A DNA stretch of 64,000 nt from the NCBI RefSeq assembly GCF_000255295.1, contig NC_017030.1:1178001-1242000 (forward strand), given 5' to 3'. Position 1 is the stretch's first letter. Each line of letters begins with the position of its first letter. Shown piece by piece: positions 36,986 to 45,471 of this stretch. The notes under the pieces are model-generated. The model had not been told where the DNA came from, searched no databases, and saw only the letters and a list, made by a program, of their open reading frames with translations. A program made the translations under genes and the position numbers. Origin of the DNA: Corallococcus coralloides DSM 2259 (GTDB lineage: Bacteria > Myxococcota > Myxococcia > Myxococcales > Myxococcaceae).

Positions 36986-37896
36986 GACCGCCTCCGCACG
37001 CGCGGGTCGACCCACGCATACGCCAGGTCGGTGAGCGTGTTGACCACGACGTAGCAGAAGGTGAAGAGGAGCACCGTGGCGCGTACGGTGTTGTAGTCGC
37101 GCTTCTCGATGGCGGTGAGCAGCAGCGTGCCCATGCCCGGCCACGCGAACACCTTCTCCGTCACGATGGCGCCGCCCAGCAGCGCGCCGAACTCCAGGCC
37201 CAGCACGGTCACCAGCGGCAGCAGCGCGTTGCGGAACGCGTGCTTCCACAGCACCACGCGGGGCGACAGGCCCTTGGCCCGGGCCACCGTGACGTAGTCC
37301 TCGCGCAGCGCCTCCAACATCGTCGCGCGCGTCATCCGGGCGAGGAACGCGGCCAGCGCGGTGCCCAGCGTGAACGCGGGCAGCACCAGGTGCCGCCACG
37401 ACTCCGCGCCCGACACGGGCAGCCAGTCCAGCTTCAGCGCGAAGACGATGATCAGCACCGGGCCCAGCCAGAAGCGGGGCAGGGCGACACCCGCCACGGA
37501 CACGCCCATCGCCGCCGCGTCCACGGGCGTCCCTCGCCGCGCCGCCGCCATCACGCCCAGGGGCAGCGCCAGCACCAGGGACACGGCCATGGCCGACACC
37601 GTGAGCAGCAGCGTGTACGGCAGCGCCGCGCCCAGGGCTGGAAGCACCTTGCGCTGGAACGGAGGCAGCGACGTGCGCAGCTCTCCGGTGGCCAGGTCGC
37701 GAGCGAACGTCCAGAGCTGCGCGTACCACGGCAGGTCCAACCCCACGGCCTGCCGCAGCGCCGCGCGATCCACCTGCGTCGCCTGCTCCCCCAGCATCAC
37801 GTCCACCGGGTCCCCAGGCACGAGGTGCAGGAGCAGCGACACCAGCAGCAGCGCTCCCACCATCGCGATGACCGCGGACACGAGCCTCCGGGTCAT
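36982..37896 (-). CDS. Oligopeptide/dipeptide ABC transporter permease (DppB/OppB type)
   Basis: A 304-residue permease with about six membrane helices. The N-terminus keeps LLLHLVPGDPVDVMLGEQAT, a DppB/OppB hallmark, and the EAA loop reads ARAKGLSPRVVLWKHAFRNALLPLVTVLGLEFGALLGG. It overlaps the substrate-binding protein gene upstream and the DppC-type gene downstream by 4 bases each, so all three are translationally coupled. Confidence 0.92.
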   Translation of the reverse strand: MTRRLVSAVIAMVGALLLVSLLLHLVPGDPVDVMLGEQATQVDRAALRQAVGLDLPWYAQLWTFARDLATGELRTSLPPFQRKVLPALGAALPYTLLLTVSAMAVSLVLALPLGVMAAARRGTPVDAAAMGVSVAGVALPRFWLGPVLIIVFALKLDWLPVSGAESWRHLVLPAFTLGTALAAFLARMTRATMLEALREDYVTVARAKGLSPRVVLWKHAFRNALLPLVTVLGLEFGALLGGAIVTEKVFAWPGMGTLLLTAIEKRDYNTVRATVLLFTFCYVVVNTLTDLAYAWVDPRVRRRS

Positions 37897-39452
37897 GGCG
37901 TCACTTCCCGTGCCTTCGCCAGCGGTAGCAGCAGGCCATGCGCGCTGGGCTCGAAGTCCGCGAGCCGCGAGGACACCACCGCGACACTGGCCTCATGCCA
38001 CAGCGGGATGACGGGCATGTCCGCGTCCAGCTCCCGCTGCGCCTCCGCGTACAGCGTCTTCCGCTCCTCCCTCGACGCCTGCGTCGCCGCTTCCAGCACG
38101 CGGTCCAGCTTCGGGTCCTTCAGGGCCCCGCGGTTGAACCCGCCCCAGTGGTTCTCCGGCCCGGGGATGTTCGCGGAATGGAACGCGCCCCGGAGCAGGT
38201 CCGGCTCCATCACCGCGGCCCATTTCAATGTGAACAGCTCGAAGCGTCCCCGGCGCACGTCCTCGAAGAACGTCCCGAACTCCAGCGCCCGCACCTCCAC
38301 CGCGATGCCGCCCTTCGCCAGCTGCTCCTTGAGCACCAGCGCCACCGCGCGCCGGAAGCGGTCCGTGCTCGTCTTGAAGGTGAAGGACAAGCGCGGCTGT
38401 CCCCCGGGCCCGTCCGGATCCGGATACCCCGCCGCGTCCAAGAGCGGGGCCGCCTCCTCTGGCGCGTAGCCGCAGCCGGGTGTCTGGGTGAAGGCCCAGT
38501 GCTCGCGAGGCAGCATGCTGGACGCGGGCTCCGCCAGCCCGTGCAGCTTGTGCTCCACCAACGGGCGCACGTCGATGAGGTGACACAGCGCCTGGCGCAC
38601 GCGCACGTCCGCGAGCGGTCCCTCGCGCAGGTTGATGCCCAGGTACGTGAAGCCCGTGCCCGGCTTCGTCACCACGCGCAGGTGGGGCGACTTGCGCAGC
38701 GCGGGCAGCACCGCCGGGGACACGTTGTTCACCACCAGGTCCGCGCGGCCCTTGAGCAGCTCCAGCACCCGCGTCGTCTCGTCCCGCACCACCCGGAACG
38801 TCAGCCTCGACACGGCGGGCCTGCCTCCGTGCCAGCCCTCGAAGGGGACCAGCGTCAGGTGCTCCTCGTCCGGCCACGACTCGAACCGGAACGGCCCCGC
38901 GCCCACCGGGTGCGTTCCCTGCGCCTCGATGCCTCCAGGCCCCACGCGCTCCGAGGGCAGGATGGCCGCGGACAGCTCCGCGAGCAGCGGCGCATAGGGC
39001 CGCTTCAGGTGGAATCGCACCGTGCGGGCGTCCACCACCTCCACCCGCTCCACCGGCTCGTACCGCTCGCGCTTGGGGCTGCCCAGCTTCGGGTCCCGCA
39101 GGGCATCGAAGGTGGCCTTCACGTCCTCGGCCGTGAGGGCGCTCCCGTCGTGGAAGGTCAGCCCGGGACGGAGGACGAACTCCATCACCGTGGGCGAGAC
39201 CTCCCGGAAGGACTCCGCCAGCTGGGGCACGGGCCGGCTCGAGTCATCGAAGGTGAGCAGCCCAGGGCTGACGAGCTGCGCCAGCCGCTGTCCATGGGCC
39301 GTGAGGGCGAAGCGGTCGTCCAGGCTGTCCGGTGGGGCCTCCAACAACACCGTGATGCCCGCTGGGGGCGCCGGGTCGCGGCAGCCGGAGTCAAGCACCA
39401 GCGCCAGCGCGATGAAGAACACCCGGGCGGCGCGGGAGGGCAGGGGAGGCAT
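37893..39452 (-). CDS. Peptide-type ABC transporter substrate-binding lipoprotein (SBP_bac_5)
   Basis: About 519 residues with a signal peptide ending in a lipobox (LDSGC). The family-5 solute-binding signature is visible: PQLAESFREVSPTVMEFVLRPGLTFHDGSALTAEDV near residue 90 and VRQALCHLIDV further on. It captures an oligopeptide or related ligand in the periplasm. I chose the ATG at 39452 because an upstream ATG (39491) would put 13 polar residues ahead of the signal sequence. It is the first gene of the SBP-permease-permease operon. Confidence 0.88.
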   Translation of the reverse strand: MPPLPSRAARVFFIALALVLDSGCRDPAPPAGITVLLEAPPDSLDDRFALTAHGQRLAQLVSPGLLTFDDSSRPVPQLAESFREVSPTVMEFVLRPGLTFHDGSALTAEDVKATFDALRDPKLGSPKRERYEPVERVEVVDARTVRFHLKRPYAPLLAELSAAILPSERVGPGGIEAQGTHPVGAGPFRFESWPDEEHLTLVPFEGWHGGRPAVSRLTFRVVRDETTRVLELLKGRADLVVNNVSPAVLPALRKSPHLRVVTKPGTGFTYLGINLREGPLADVRVRQALCHLIDVRPLVEHKLHGLAEPASSMLPREHWAFTQTPGCGYAPEEAAPLLDAAGYPDPDGPGGQPRLSFTFKTSTDRFRRAVALVLKEQLAKGGIAVEVRALEFGTFFEDVRRGRFELFTLKWAAVMEPDLLRGAFHSANIPGPENHWGGFNRGALKDPKLDRVLEAATQASREERKTLYAEAQRELDADMPVIPLWHEASVAVVSSRLADFEPSAHGLLLPLAKAREVTP

Positions 39453-39625
39453 GGCGTCTGTCACGAGGTGGATGTCAGGCGGGACGTCCATGCTGCGACA
39501 GCCTTCTTCCTGTTTCCAGGAAGCAGGCAGGCGTGCAGGGTAACGGCGGCCGTGGATCCTCCCCCCACCCTTGCCGCCCCTTTCGTCCCTTCTTCATAAT
39601 GGATCGCGACTTCCCTGGAGCGTGC

Positions 39626-41863
39626 GTGCAGGTTTTTCGAACCAGACCCTTCTGGGCAGCGACCGCCATTGCCTTGTGGCTCCCTTCCGCCACCCTGGCC
39701 GCGTCGCCGTCCGCCGAGAAAAAGGCTGAACGCGAGGCGCTGAAGAACGCGCTCGTGCAGGTCATGCAACGCACCGCGCTCAAGAGCAGCCGTGTCGGCG
39801 TCCATATGCAGAGCCTGGACGACGGCACCGTGGTGTTCAGCCACAACGCGGACGAGCTGCTCAACCCCGCCTCCAACGTGAAGCTCGTCACGTCCTCCGC
39901 GGCGCTCGTCGCCCTGGGGCCGGAGTTCCGCTACGAGACGGAGTTCCTCGTCGAGCAGGACATGCCCGCCGACGGCAAGGTCAAGACGCTCTACGTGCGC
40001 GGCAAGGGTGACCCCACCATCACCACCGAGCGCCTCTACGGCATGACCTCCGAGCTGCTCCACGCGGGCCTCAAGGAGGTGCAGGACATCGTCGTGGACG
40101 ACTCCTGGTTCGACGCCGAGCGCACGCCGCCCGGCTACGACCAGGAGGACTCCGACCGCGCGTACATGGCGCCCACCGGCGCGGTGAGCCTCAACTGGAA
40201 CGCGGTCGCCGTCTACGTGCGCGCCGCACCCGGCGGCAAGGCCGTGGTGGACATGGAGCCGCCCAGCGACTTCTTCGTCGTGGAGAACACCGTCACCAGC
40301 GGCCCCGGCCGCGCGCGGCGCGTGTCCGTGAAGTCCGACGCGTACGGCGACAAGCAGAAGGTCGTCGTCAAGGGGCAGGTCCCCGACGAGCGCGGCGCCG
40401 TCAGCGTCTGGAAGAAGATCGACAACCCGCCCCTGTACTTCGGCGGGTCGCTCAAGCAGTTGCTGACGTCGCGCGGCGTGAAGGTGAAGGGCAAGGTGAA
40501 GCTGGGCCTGACGCCGTCCCGCGCGAAGGTCGTGTACGTGGCCCAGTCGGACACGTTCGACATCGTCCTCAAGCGCCTCAACAAGCTGTCCAGCAACTTC
40601 GTCGCGGAGACGCTCCTCAAGACGATGGGCGCGGAGCTGCGCGGACAGCCGGGCTCGTTCGCCAAGGGCATCGACGTGGTGGAGGAGTTCCTGGACCGTG
40701 ACGTGGGCATCCCGCGCGGCACCTACGTGATGAAGAACGGCAGCGGTCTCAACGACGCCAACCGCTTCTCCACCGCTCAGATGGACCGGCTCCTGCGCCA
40801 CATGTACGAGCGCTTCCCGCTGGCCCCGGAGTACCTGTCCTCGCTGGGCATCGCCGGCAAGGACGGCACGCTCAAGTACCGCTTCGACGGCACGGACGCC
40901 GTGGGCCGGCTGCGCGCCAAGACGGGCACCCTGGAGGGCGTCTCCGCGCTCAGCGGCTACGTGCAGTCCGCGGGCGGAGAGAAGTTCTCCTTCTCCATCA
41001 TGGTCAACGACTACGCGGGCCGCGCCGGCCCCGTCGTCGCAGGCATGGACGCGCTGGGCGCCGCCGTGGCCGCCACCGGCTCCACGCTGGGGCCGGGCAC
41101 CGCGCTGGCCAACCTCAATGAGGGCCAGAAGACCCAGGGCGGCCTGCCGGACATCGCCAACCGCGTGAAGACCTACCTGGAGCTGGGCAAGCAGCGCGAT
41201 CAACGCAACATCGGGTTCCTGCGCACCGCGTGGCGCAGCGAGCGCGACCCCGCCGTGCGCGCCGTGCTGGCGGAGAGCCTCTACCAGTCCAACCCGCACG
41301 ACTACCTGGGCACCCGCACGCTCCTGGACAGCTACTCCGCCACGGATGACGTCTACGGCCGCCTGCGCCAGGTGGCCCACGCCCTGTCCGTGGGCGTGCC
41401 CGGCGTGAGCAGCATGGTGGAGCTGGCCTCCGGCGGAAACACGGAGGCCCTGGCCCGCGTGATGGAGCTGTGCCGCGCGGCCGGCGCCGCCCGTGACGTG
41501 GAGGCGCAGGACGAACTGGCGGACGGCCTGGGCGAGGTGGCCCGCACGGCCCCCGAGGAACTGGTCGTTGCCCTGCGCACCGCCAGCACCGTGGAGCGCG
41601 ACGCGACCGTGCCGCTCCTGGCTCAGGGGCTGGTGAAGGGCGGGGACACCACCCACCCGTTCTGGAAGTCCCTGCGCAAGCTGGGCTCCGGCGGGACGGA
41701 CCCGCAGCTCGTCGCCTTCGCCAAGGGGCTGGACTCCACCCTCACCACCAAGACGGCCGAGGCCCGGACCTCCCAGCGCGCCCAGCCAGTCCAGGTGGTC
41801 GCGCCGGCCTCCGCCACGCCCAACGTGGTCCCTGCCTCCGGCGTCCTCCGCCCGGGCGGGTAG
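39626..41863 (+). CDS. dacB: PBP4-type D-alanyl-D-alanine carboxypeptidase/endopeptidase with long C-terminal extension
   Basis: About 745 residues. A signal peptide precedes the S13 penicillin-binding domain: SxxK in NPASNVKLVTS (Ser83, Lys86), SxN in LSSNFVAETLLKTMG and KTG in LRAKTGTLEGVS (Lys432). It trims peptidoglycan stem peptides and cross-links in the periplasm. E. coli PBP4 is about 477 residues, whereas here roughly 260 residues follow, predicted helical, with a proline/alanine tail. A GTG at 39626 with GGAG 5 bases upstream is preferred; an ATG at 39599 has no such signal. Confidence 0.88.
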   Translation: MQVFRTRPFWAATAIALWLPSATLAASPSAEKKAEREALKNALVQVMQRTALKSSRVGVHMQSLDDGTVVFSHNADELLNPASNVKLVTSSAALVALGPEFRYETEFLVEQDMPADGKVKTLYVRGKGDPTITTERLYGMTSELLHAGLKEVQDIVVDDSWFDAERTPPGYDQEDSDRAYMAPTGAVSLNWNAVAVYVRAAPGGKAVVDMEPPSDFFVVENTVTSGPGRARRVSVKSDAYGDKQKVVVKGQVPDERGAVSVWKKIDNPPLYFGGSLKQLLTSRGVKVKGKVKLGLTPSRAKVVYVAQSDTFDIVLKRLNKLSSNFVAETLLKTMGAELRGQPGSFAKGIDVVEEFLDRDVGIPRGTYVMKNGSGLNDANRFSTAQMDRLLRHMYERFPLAPEYLSSLGIAGKDGTLKYRFDGTDAVGRLRAKTGTLEGVSALSGYVQSAGGEKFSFSIMVNDYAGRAGPVVAGMDALGAAVAATGSTLGPGTALANLNEGQKTQGGLPDIANRVKTYLELGKQRDQRNIGFLRTAWRSERDPAVRAVLAESLYQSNPHDYLGTRTLLDSYSATDDVYGRLRQVAHALSVGVPGVSSMVELASGGNTEALARVMELCRAAGAARDVEAQDELADGLGEVARTAPEELVVALRTASTVERDATVPLLAQGLVKGGDTTHPFWKSLRKLGSGGTDPQLVAFAKGLDSTLTTKTAEARTSQRAQPVQVVAPASATPNVVPASGVLRPGG

Positions 41864-41883
41864 GCTTCTTTCGCCGCGCCCTT

Positions 41884-41909
41884 CCGCCCGGACGTCCCCG
41901 TCCGGGCGG
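41884..41909 (+). terminator. Hairpin after dacB
   Basis: CCGCCCGGAC, loop GTCCCC, GTCCGGGCGG is a perfect 10-bp stem starting 21 bases after the dacB stop. No T-run follows, so it may stabilise the 3' end rather than terminate by itself. Confidence 0.45.
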
Positions 41910-42125
41910 GCGGTCCCCCCAGCCGGTTTCCGGCACCTCCCAACACCTCGGAATCCTTGAGGCCTCCCGCCTGGGAAGCAGGCGGACGTGCGTCCTGGAC
42001 ACCCCTGGCCGTTTAGTGGCCCGGGGAATGTCAGTGGTGGATGCTATGGGCTGAAGGACCTGTCGGGGCGTGTGGCCTCGCAGGTTTGTTCCTGGCCCTA
42101 GAGGGGTCAGGTATCGGGAGGAAAC

Positions 42126-42629
42126 ATGGCTGGAGGCGTGAACAAGGTCATTCTCATCGGCAACCTCGGGGCGGACCCCGAAGTGCGCTTCACCCCGGGC
42201 GGTCAGGCCGTGGCGAACTTCCGCATCGCGACGAGCGAGAGCTGGAACGACAAGAATGGCCAGAAGCAGGAGCGCACCGAGTGGCACCGCATCGTCGTCT
42301 GGGGAAAGCTCGCGGAGCTGTGCGGCGAGTACCTCAAGAAGGGACGGCAGTGCTTCGTCGAAGGCCGTCTGCAGACGCGCGAGTGGATGGATAAGGAGAA
42401 CAAGAAGAACTACACCACCGAGGTCGTCGCCACCTCCGTCACCTTCCTCGGCGGCCGTGACGCCGGTGAGGGCTACAGCGGCGGCAATGGCGGGGGTCGC
42501 CGGCAGCAGCAGGGCAACGGCGGCTACTCGCAGGGGCGTGACGACTACGGCCAGCCGCCGCCTCCCATGGATGACGGTGGCGGCATGGGCGGCAACCACG
42601 GCGGCGCGGACGACGACATCCCGTTCTAA
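42126..42629 (+). CDS. ssb: Single-stranded DNA-binding protein
   Basis: A 167-residue protein with an N-terminal OB fold ([33 protein letters not shown] ... [25 protein letters not shown]). A glycine/glutamine-rich flexible tail follows, then the acidic tip DDDIPF that recruits replication and repair partners. GGGAGGAAAC lies just upstream of the ATG. It stands alone, with a 262-base upstream region and a shared terminator downstream. Confidence 0.97.
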   Translation: MAGGVNKVILIGNLGADPEVRFTPGGQAVANFRIATSESWNDKNGQKQERTEWHRIVVWGKLAELCGEYLKKGRQCFVEGRLQTREWMDKENKKNYTTEVVATSVTFLGGRDAGEGYSGGNGGGRRQQQGNGGYSQGRDDYGQPPPPMDDGGGMGGNHGGADDDIPF

Positions 42630-42649
42630 CGCCCTGGGGCCATCCCCCT

Positions 42650-42698
42650 GAAAAGCGAACCGGCCGCTCCTGGATGTCAGGGGCGGCCGGTCGTGTTT
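42650..42698. terminator. Bidirectional terminator between ssb and sdhC
   Basis: ACCGGCCGCTCCTG, loop GATGT, CAGGGGCGGCCGGT forms a 14-bp stem with one G-T wobble. GAAAAGCG lies on the left and CGTGTTTTC on the right, so each converging gene sees a stem followed by a T-run. Confidence 0.8.
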
Positions 42699-42723
42699 TC
42701 GGGCGCTGTTCTTCAGGTCTGCT

Positions 42724-43407
42724 TCAGCCGACGTCCAGGCCCGCCGGGCCGTACGCCGCGCCCGCCGTGTAGAGCGCGTAGATGGCGCCCCAGGACATGG
42801 CCAGCAGGATGAGGAAGATGAGGATGGAGAAGGGCTCGAAGCGGCGCATGGAGCGGTCGCTCGCGAAGATGCCCCAGCCCATGCAGAAGGTCTGGATGCC
42901 GTTGGCCACGTGGTACGCGGTGCCCAGCGTGCCCAGCAGGTAAACCATCAGCGTGGGGCCGTGGTAGTGCATCTCCCGGGCGATGTCGGAGAAGGGCTCC
43001 GCGTGGCCCTCCATCAGGCGCGGCTGCAGGAAGGCCAGCCAGATGTGGGCGCCCAGGAACGCGAGCACGCCCAGGCCGGCCACGCGCTGCACGATGTACT
43101 TGAGGTTGCCGTAGTTGTTGTAGGCGAGGTTGTTCGGCTTGAAGCTGAACATGCGCACCACGCCCCACGCGGCGTGGATGAGCAGGGGCAGCATGACGAT
43201 GATGAACGTGAACGCCTGGGCGAACGGGTTCGCGTACTCCGTCACCGACTTTTCCCAGGCCGTCGCGCCGTAGAAGGCGGACAGGTTGTCCCACAGATGG
43301 TTGATGACCCAGAAGGTCAGGGGCACCACGGCGAGGAACGACCCCAGCCGCGACTTCAAGAGGGGATTCCGGTCGGTGAGGGCTTCGGCGGTGGCTTGGG
43401 TGCTCAT
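42724..43407 (-). CDS. sdhC: Succinate dehydrogenase cytochrome b558-type membrane subunit
   Basis: A 227-residue inner-membrane protein with five predicted helices. It has the histidines expected to bind heme b (INHLWDNLSAFYG, PLLIHAAWGVVRM, GAHIWLAFLQP, GTAYHVANGIQTF). It belongs to the single-subunit SdhC/b558 type found in Bacillus and delta-/epsilonproteobacteria. It anchors SdhAB and passes electrons to quinone. Unusually, sdhA and sdhB are not next to it: ssb converges downstream and hslO diverges upstream. The start at 43407 is chosen over a longer frame that would add a proline-rich tail. Confidence 0.88.
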   Translation of the reverse strand: MSTQATAEALTDRNPLLKSRLGSFLAVVPLTFWVINHLWDNLSAFYGATAWEKSVTEYANPFAQAFTFIIVMLPLLIHAAWGVVRMFSFKPNNLAYNNYGNLKYIVQRVAGLGVLAFLGAHIWLAFLQPRLMEGHAEPFSDIAREMHYHGPTLMVYLLGTLGTAYHVANGIQTFCMGWGIFASDRSMRRFEPFSILIFLILLAMSWGAIYALYTAGAAYGPAGLDVG

Positions 43408-43680
43408 CGAGTCTCCAGCGGGGCGCGCGGATGGGTGGGGTGAAGACCCCCGCGAGCCCAAGGTCAGGGCCTGGGTGATACGGCCTTCCAGCGGTTTATA
43501 GCCGTTCCGTCACGCGGGCTGGATTTCTTCCGCATCCGCCCGTGCCAGCCGGGGAACACCGACTCATAAGCCCTGGCGATGCCAGCCCCCCGCCCTGACT
43601 GCTGGCCGCCAGGCAGGCGTCCCGTCTTCGTCCCTCTTCCGTTGGCGGGCGCGAACGGGTGGGGCACGCTAACCAGCCCT

Positions 43681-44574
43681 ATGCCTGATGAGCTTGTCAG
43701 TGGATTGTTGAAGGCGTCGGACCTGCGCCTGGTGCTGGCCACCACCGGTGACCTGTCCCGCCAGGCCCGCGCCACGCACCAGAGCATGCCGGCCTCCGCC
43801 GCGCTCCTGTCCCAGGGCCTCACCGCCGCCGCCCTCATGGGGTCGCTCCGCAAGGGCACGGACTCCCGGATCAACCTGCAACTGGAGTGCGACGGCCCCC
43901 TGCGCGGCCTCTTCGTGGACGGCGACGCGAACGGCGTCGTGCGCGGCTACGTGAAGAACACCCTGGTGGAGTACACCGGCTCGGAGGGGCGCTATCACTG
44001 GCGCCCGGTGCTGGGGAACCAGGGCTTCCTGTCCGTGCTGCGCGACCAGGGCGGCGGGGAGTACTACCGCTCGTCCGTGGAGCTGGAGCACTTCGACCTG
44101 GTGGCGGACCTGGAGCGCTACTTCCACCAGTCGGATCAGGTGCCCTCGCACCTGATGGTGGCGCAGCTGCCCGGCCTGGTGGACGGCCAGGAGGATCCGC
44201 TCGCCACCGTGGTGGGCCTGCTCGTGCAGCCCCTGCCCAACGGGGACCGGGACGCCTTCAAGGCGCTGGGCACCCGGCTCAAGGCGCAGTTCCAGACGGC
44301 CGTGCAGGCGCACGCACAGGACGGGGCGGCGACACTCCTGCGCTCGCTCGTGCCGGAGGCGGACCTGGAAATCATGTCGCGCTACCCGCTGCGCTTCACC
44401 TGTTCGTGCAGCCGCGACCGCGTGAAGCTCGCGCTGCTCGCCATGGGCCGCGAGGAGCTGAAAGACCTGCTGGAGAAGGAAGGCCAGGCGGAGGCCACCT
44501 GCCAGTTCTGCACGACGCGTTATGTCATCCCCGGCGCGGAGATCCAGCAGATGCTCACCGAGGGCAGCGCCTGA
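43681..44574 (+). CDS. hslO: Hsp33 redox-regulated chaperone
   Basis: A 297-residue cytoplasmic chaperone activated by oxidation. The C-terminal zinc switch is present as CSC (FTCSCSRDRV) and CQFC (ATCQFCTTRY), the CxC...CxxC pattern. The core shows LLSQGLTAAALMGSLRKGTDSRINLQLECDGPLRGLFVDGD. The ATG at 43681 gives the family's usual length. It holds unfolding proteins during oxidative stress. Confidence 0.94.
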   Translation: MPDELVSGLLKASDLRLVLATTGDLSRQARATHQSMPASAALLSQGLTAAALMGSLRKGTDSRINLQLECDGPLRGLFVDGDANGVVRGYVKNTLVEYTGSEGRYHWRPVLGNQGFLSVLRDQGGGEYYRSSVELEHFDLVADLERYFHQSDQVPSHLMVAQLPGLVDGQEDPLATVVGLLVQPLPNGDRDAFKALGTRLKAQFQTAVQAHAQDGAATLLRSLVPEADLEIMSRYPLRFTCSCSRDRVKLALLAMGREELKDLLEKEGQAEATCQFCTTRYVIPGAEIQQMLTEGSA

Positions 44575-44582
44575 CGTGGGGC

Positions 44583-44605
44583 GCCCGGGCGCCGGGCCCC
44601 CGGGC
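44583..44605 (+). terminator. Weak terminator-like hairpin after hslO
   Basis: GCCCGGG, 9-base loop, CCCGGGC is a perfect 7-bp stem followed by TCCGTTGTTCT. It begins 9 bases after the hslO stop. Confidence 0.4.
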
Positions 44606-44642
44606 TCCGTTGTTCTGAAGACAGACATCTCCTGAAGGCCGG

Positions 44643-44668
44643 GGATGATTCAGCGCTTCACATCATCC
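44643..44668. promoter_or_regulatory. Inverted repeat upstream of the PRTase-selB operon
   Basis: GGATGAT, 12 bases, ATCATCC is a perfect 7-bp inverted repeat 80-106 bases before the GTG start at 44749. It could be an operator or a leader hairpin. No sigma factor consensus is clear around it. Confidence 0.3.
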
Positions 44669-44748
44669 GGAGGAGCACGCGCGGCGGTTGTGGCGGGGTC
44701 GCGGTGCTCGGGATATGACAGGGCCGCACCTCACCCGGAGCTTTCGCC

Positions 44749-45444
44749 GTGGCCATCAAGCGGGCAGCGCCGCCGAAGTCCCAGGACCAGCGCAACCCTT
44801 CCCCGAAGTCTTCCGTGCCCTCCGCCGCCCAGAAGGAAGGGGCGGAGAAGCTCGTCTCCATTCCCAATGACATGGTGCTGGCGCCCCAGGTGGAGGCCCC
44901 GCGCCAACCCACCGGCCGCGACCAGTCCCGGCACAAGTCCACCGGCGTGGTGGAGCTGTCGTGGGCGGAGTTCGACCGGAAGGTGCAGCAGCTGGCGCGC
45001 ACCATCCGGCAGGCGTGGGAGCCGCAGGCGGTGGTGGGCGTGGCCCACGGCGGCGTGTTCGTGGGCGGGGCGCTCGCGGGCGCGCTCGGCTGCGAGTTCT
45101 TCCCCGTGCGCATCAGCCGCCGCAGCCGCGACAAGGCCGAGCGCCCCCAGGAGCGGGGCCAGCCGCAGGTGAGCGGGGAGATGCCCGCGGAGCTCAAGGG
45201 CCGCCGCGTGCTCATCGTGGACGACATCGCCTCCAGCGGGGACACGCTGGAGCTGGCCACGGCGCTCGCGAAGAAGGTGGGCGCGAAGGAGATCCGCACC
45301 GCGTGCCTGATCGCGCGGCCGGAGGGCTTCACGCCGGACCACGTGGGGCTGTCCACGGACTCGCTCTTCGTCTTCCCGTGGGACTACCAGCCGGTGATGG
45401 GCGACGCGCACCTCGACGACGACCCGGACAAGGCCGGGGCCTGA
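44749..45444 (+). CDS. Phosphoribosyltransferase-domain protein
   Basis: A 231-residue cytoplasmic protein starting at a GTG. About 65 polar, probably disordered residues precede a type I PRTase domain: [29 protein letters not shown], then the PRPP-binding loop [14 protein letters not shown]. The hood region resembles xanthine/guanine or hypoxanthine phosphoribosyltransferase-like proteins, but the base specificity is unclear. The gene precedes selB by 27 bases and may lie in the same operon. Confidence 0.84.
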   Translation: MAIKRAAPPKSQDQRNPSPKSSVPSAAQKEGAEKLVSIPNDMVLAPQVEAPRQPTGRDQSRHKSTGVVELSWAEFDRKVQQLARTIRQAWEPQAVVGVAHGGVFVGGALAGALGCEFFPVRISRRSRDKAERPQERGQPQVSGEMPAELKGRRVLIVDDIASSGDTLELATALAKKVGAKEIRTACLIARPEGFTPDHVGLSTDSLFVFPWDYQPVMGDAHLDDDPDKAGA

Positions 45445-45471
45445 GCCCCGCCGAGGGGCGTTGACGCGGCG

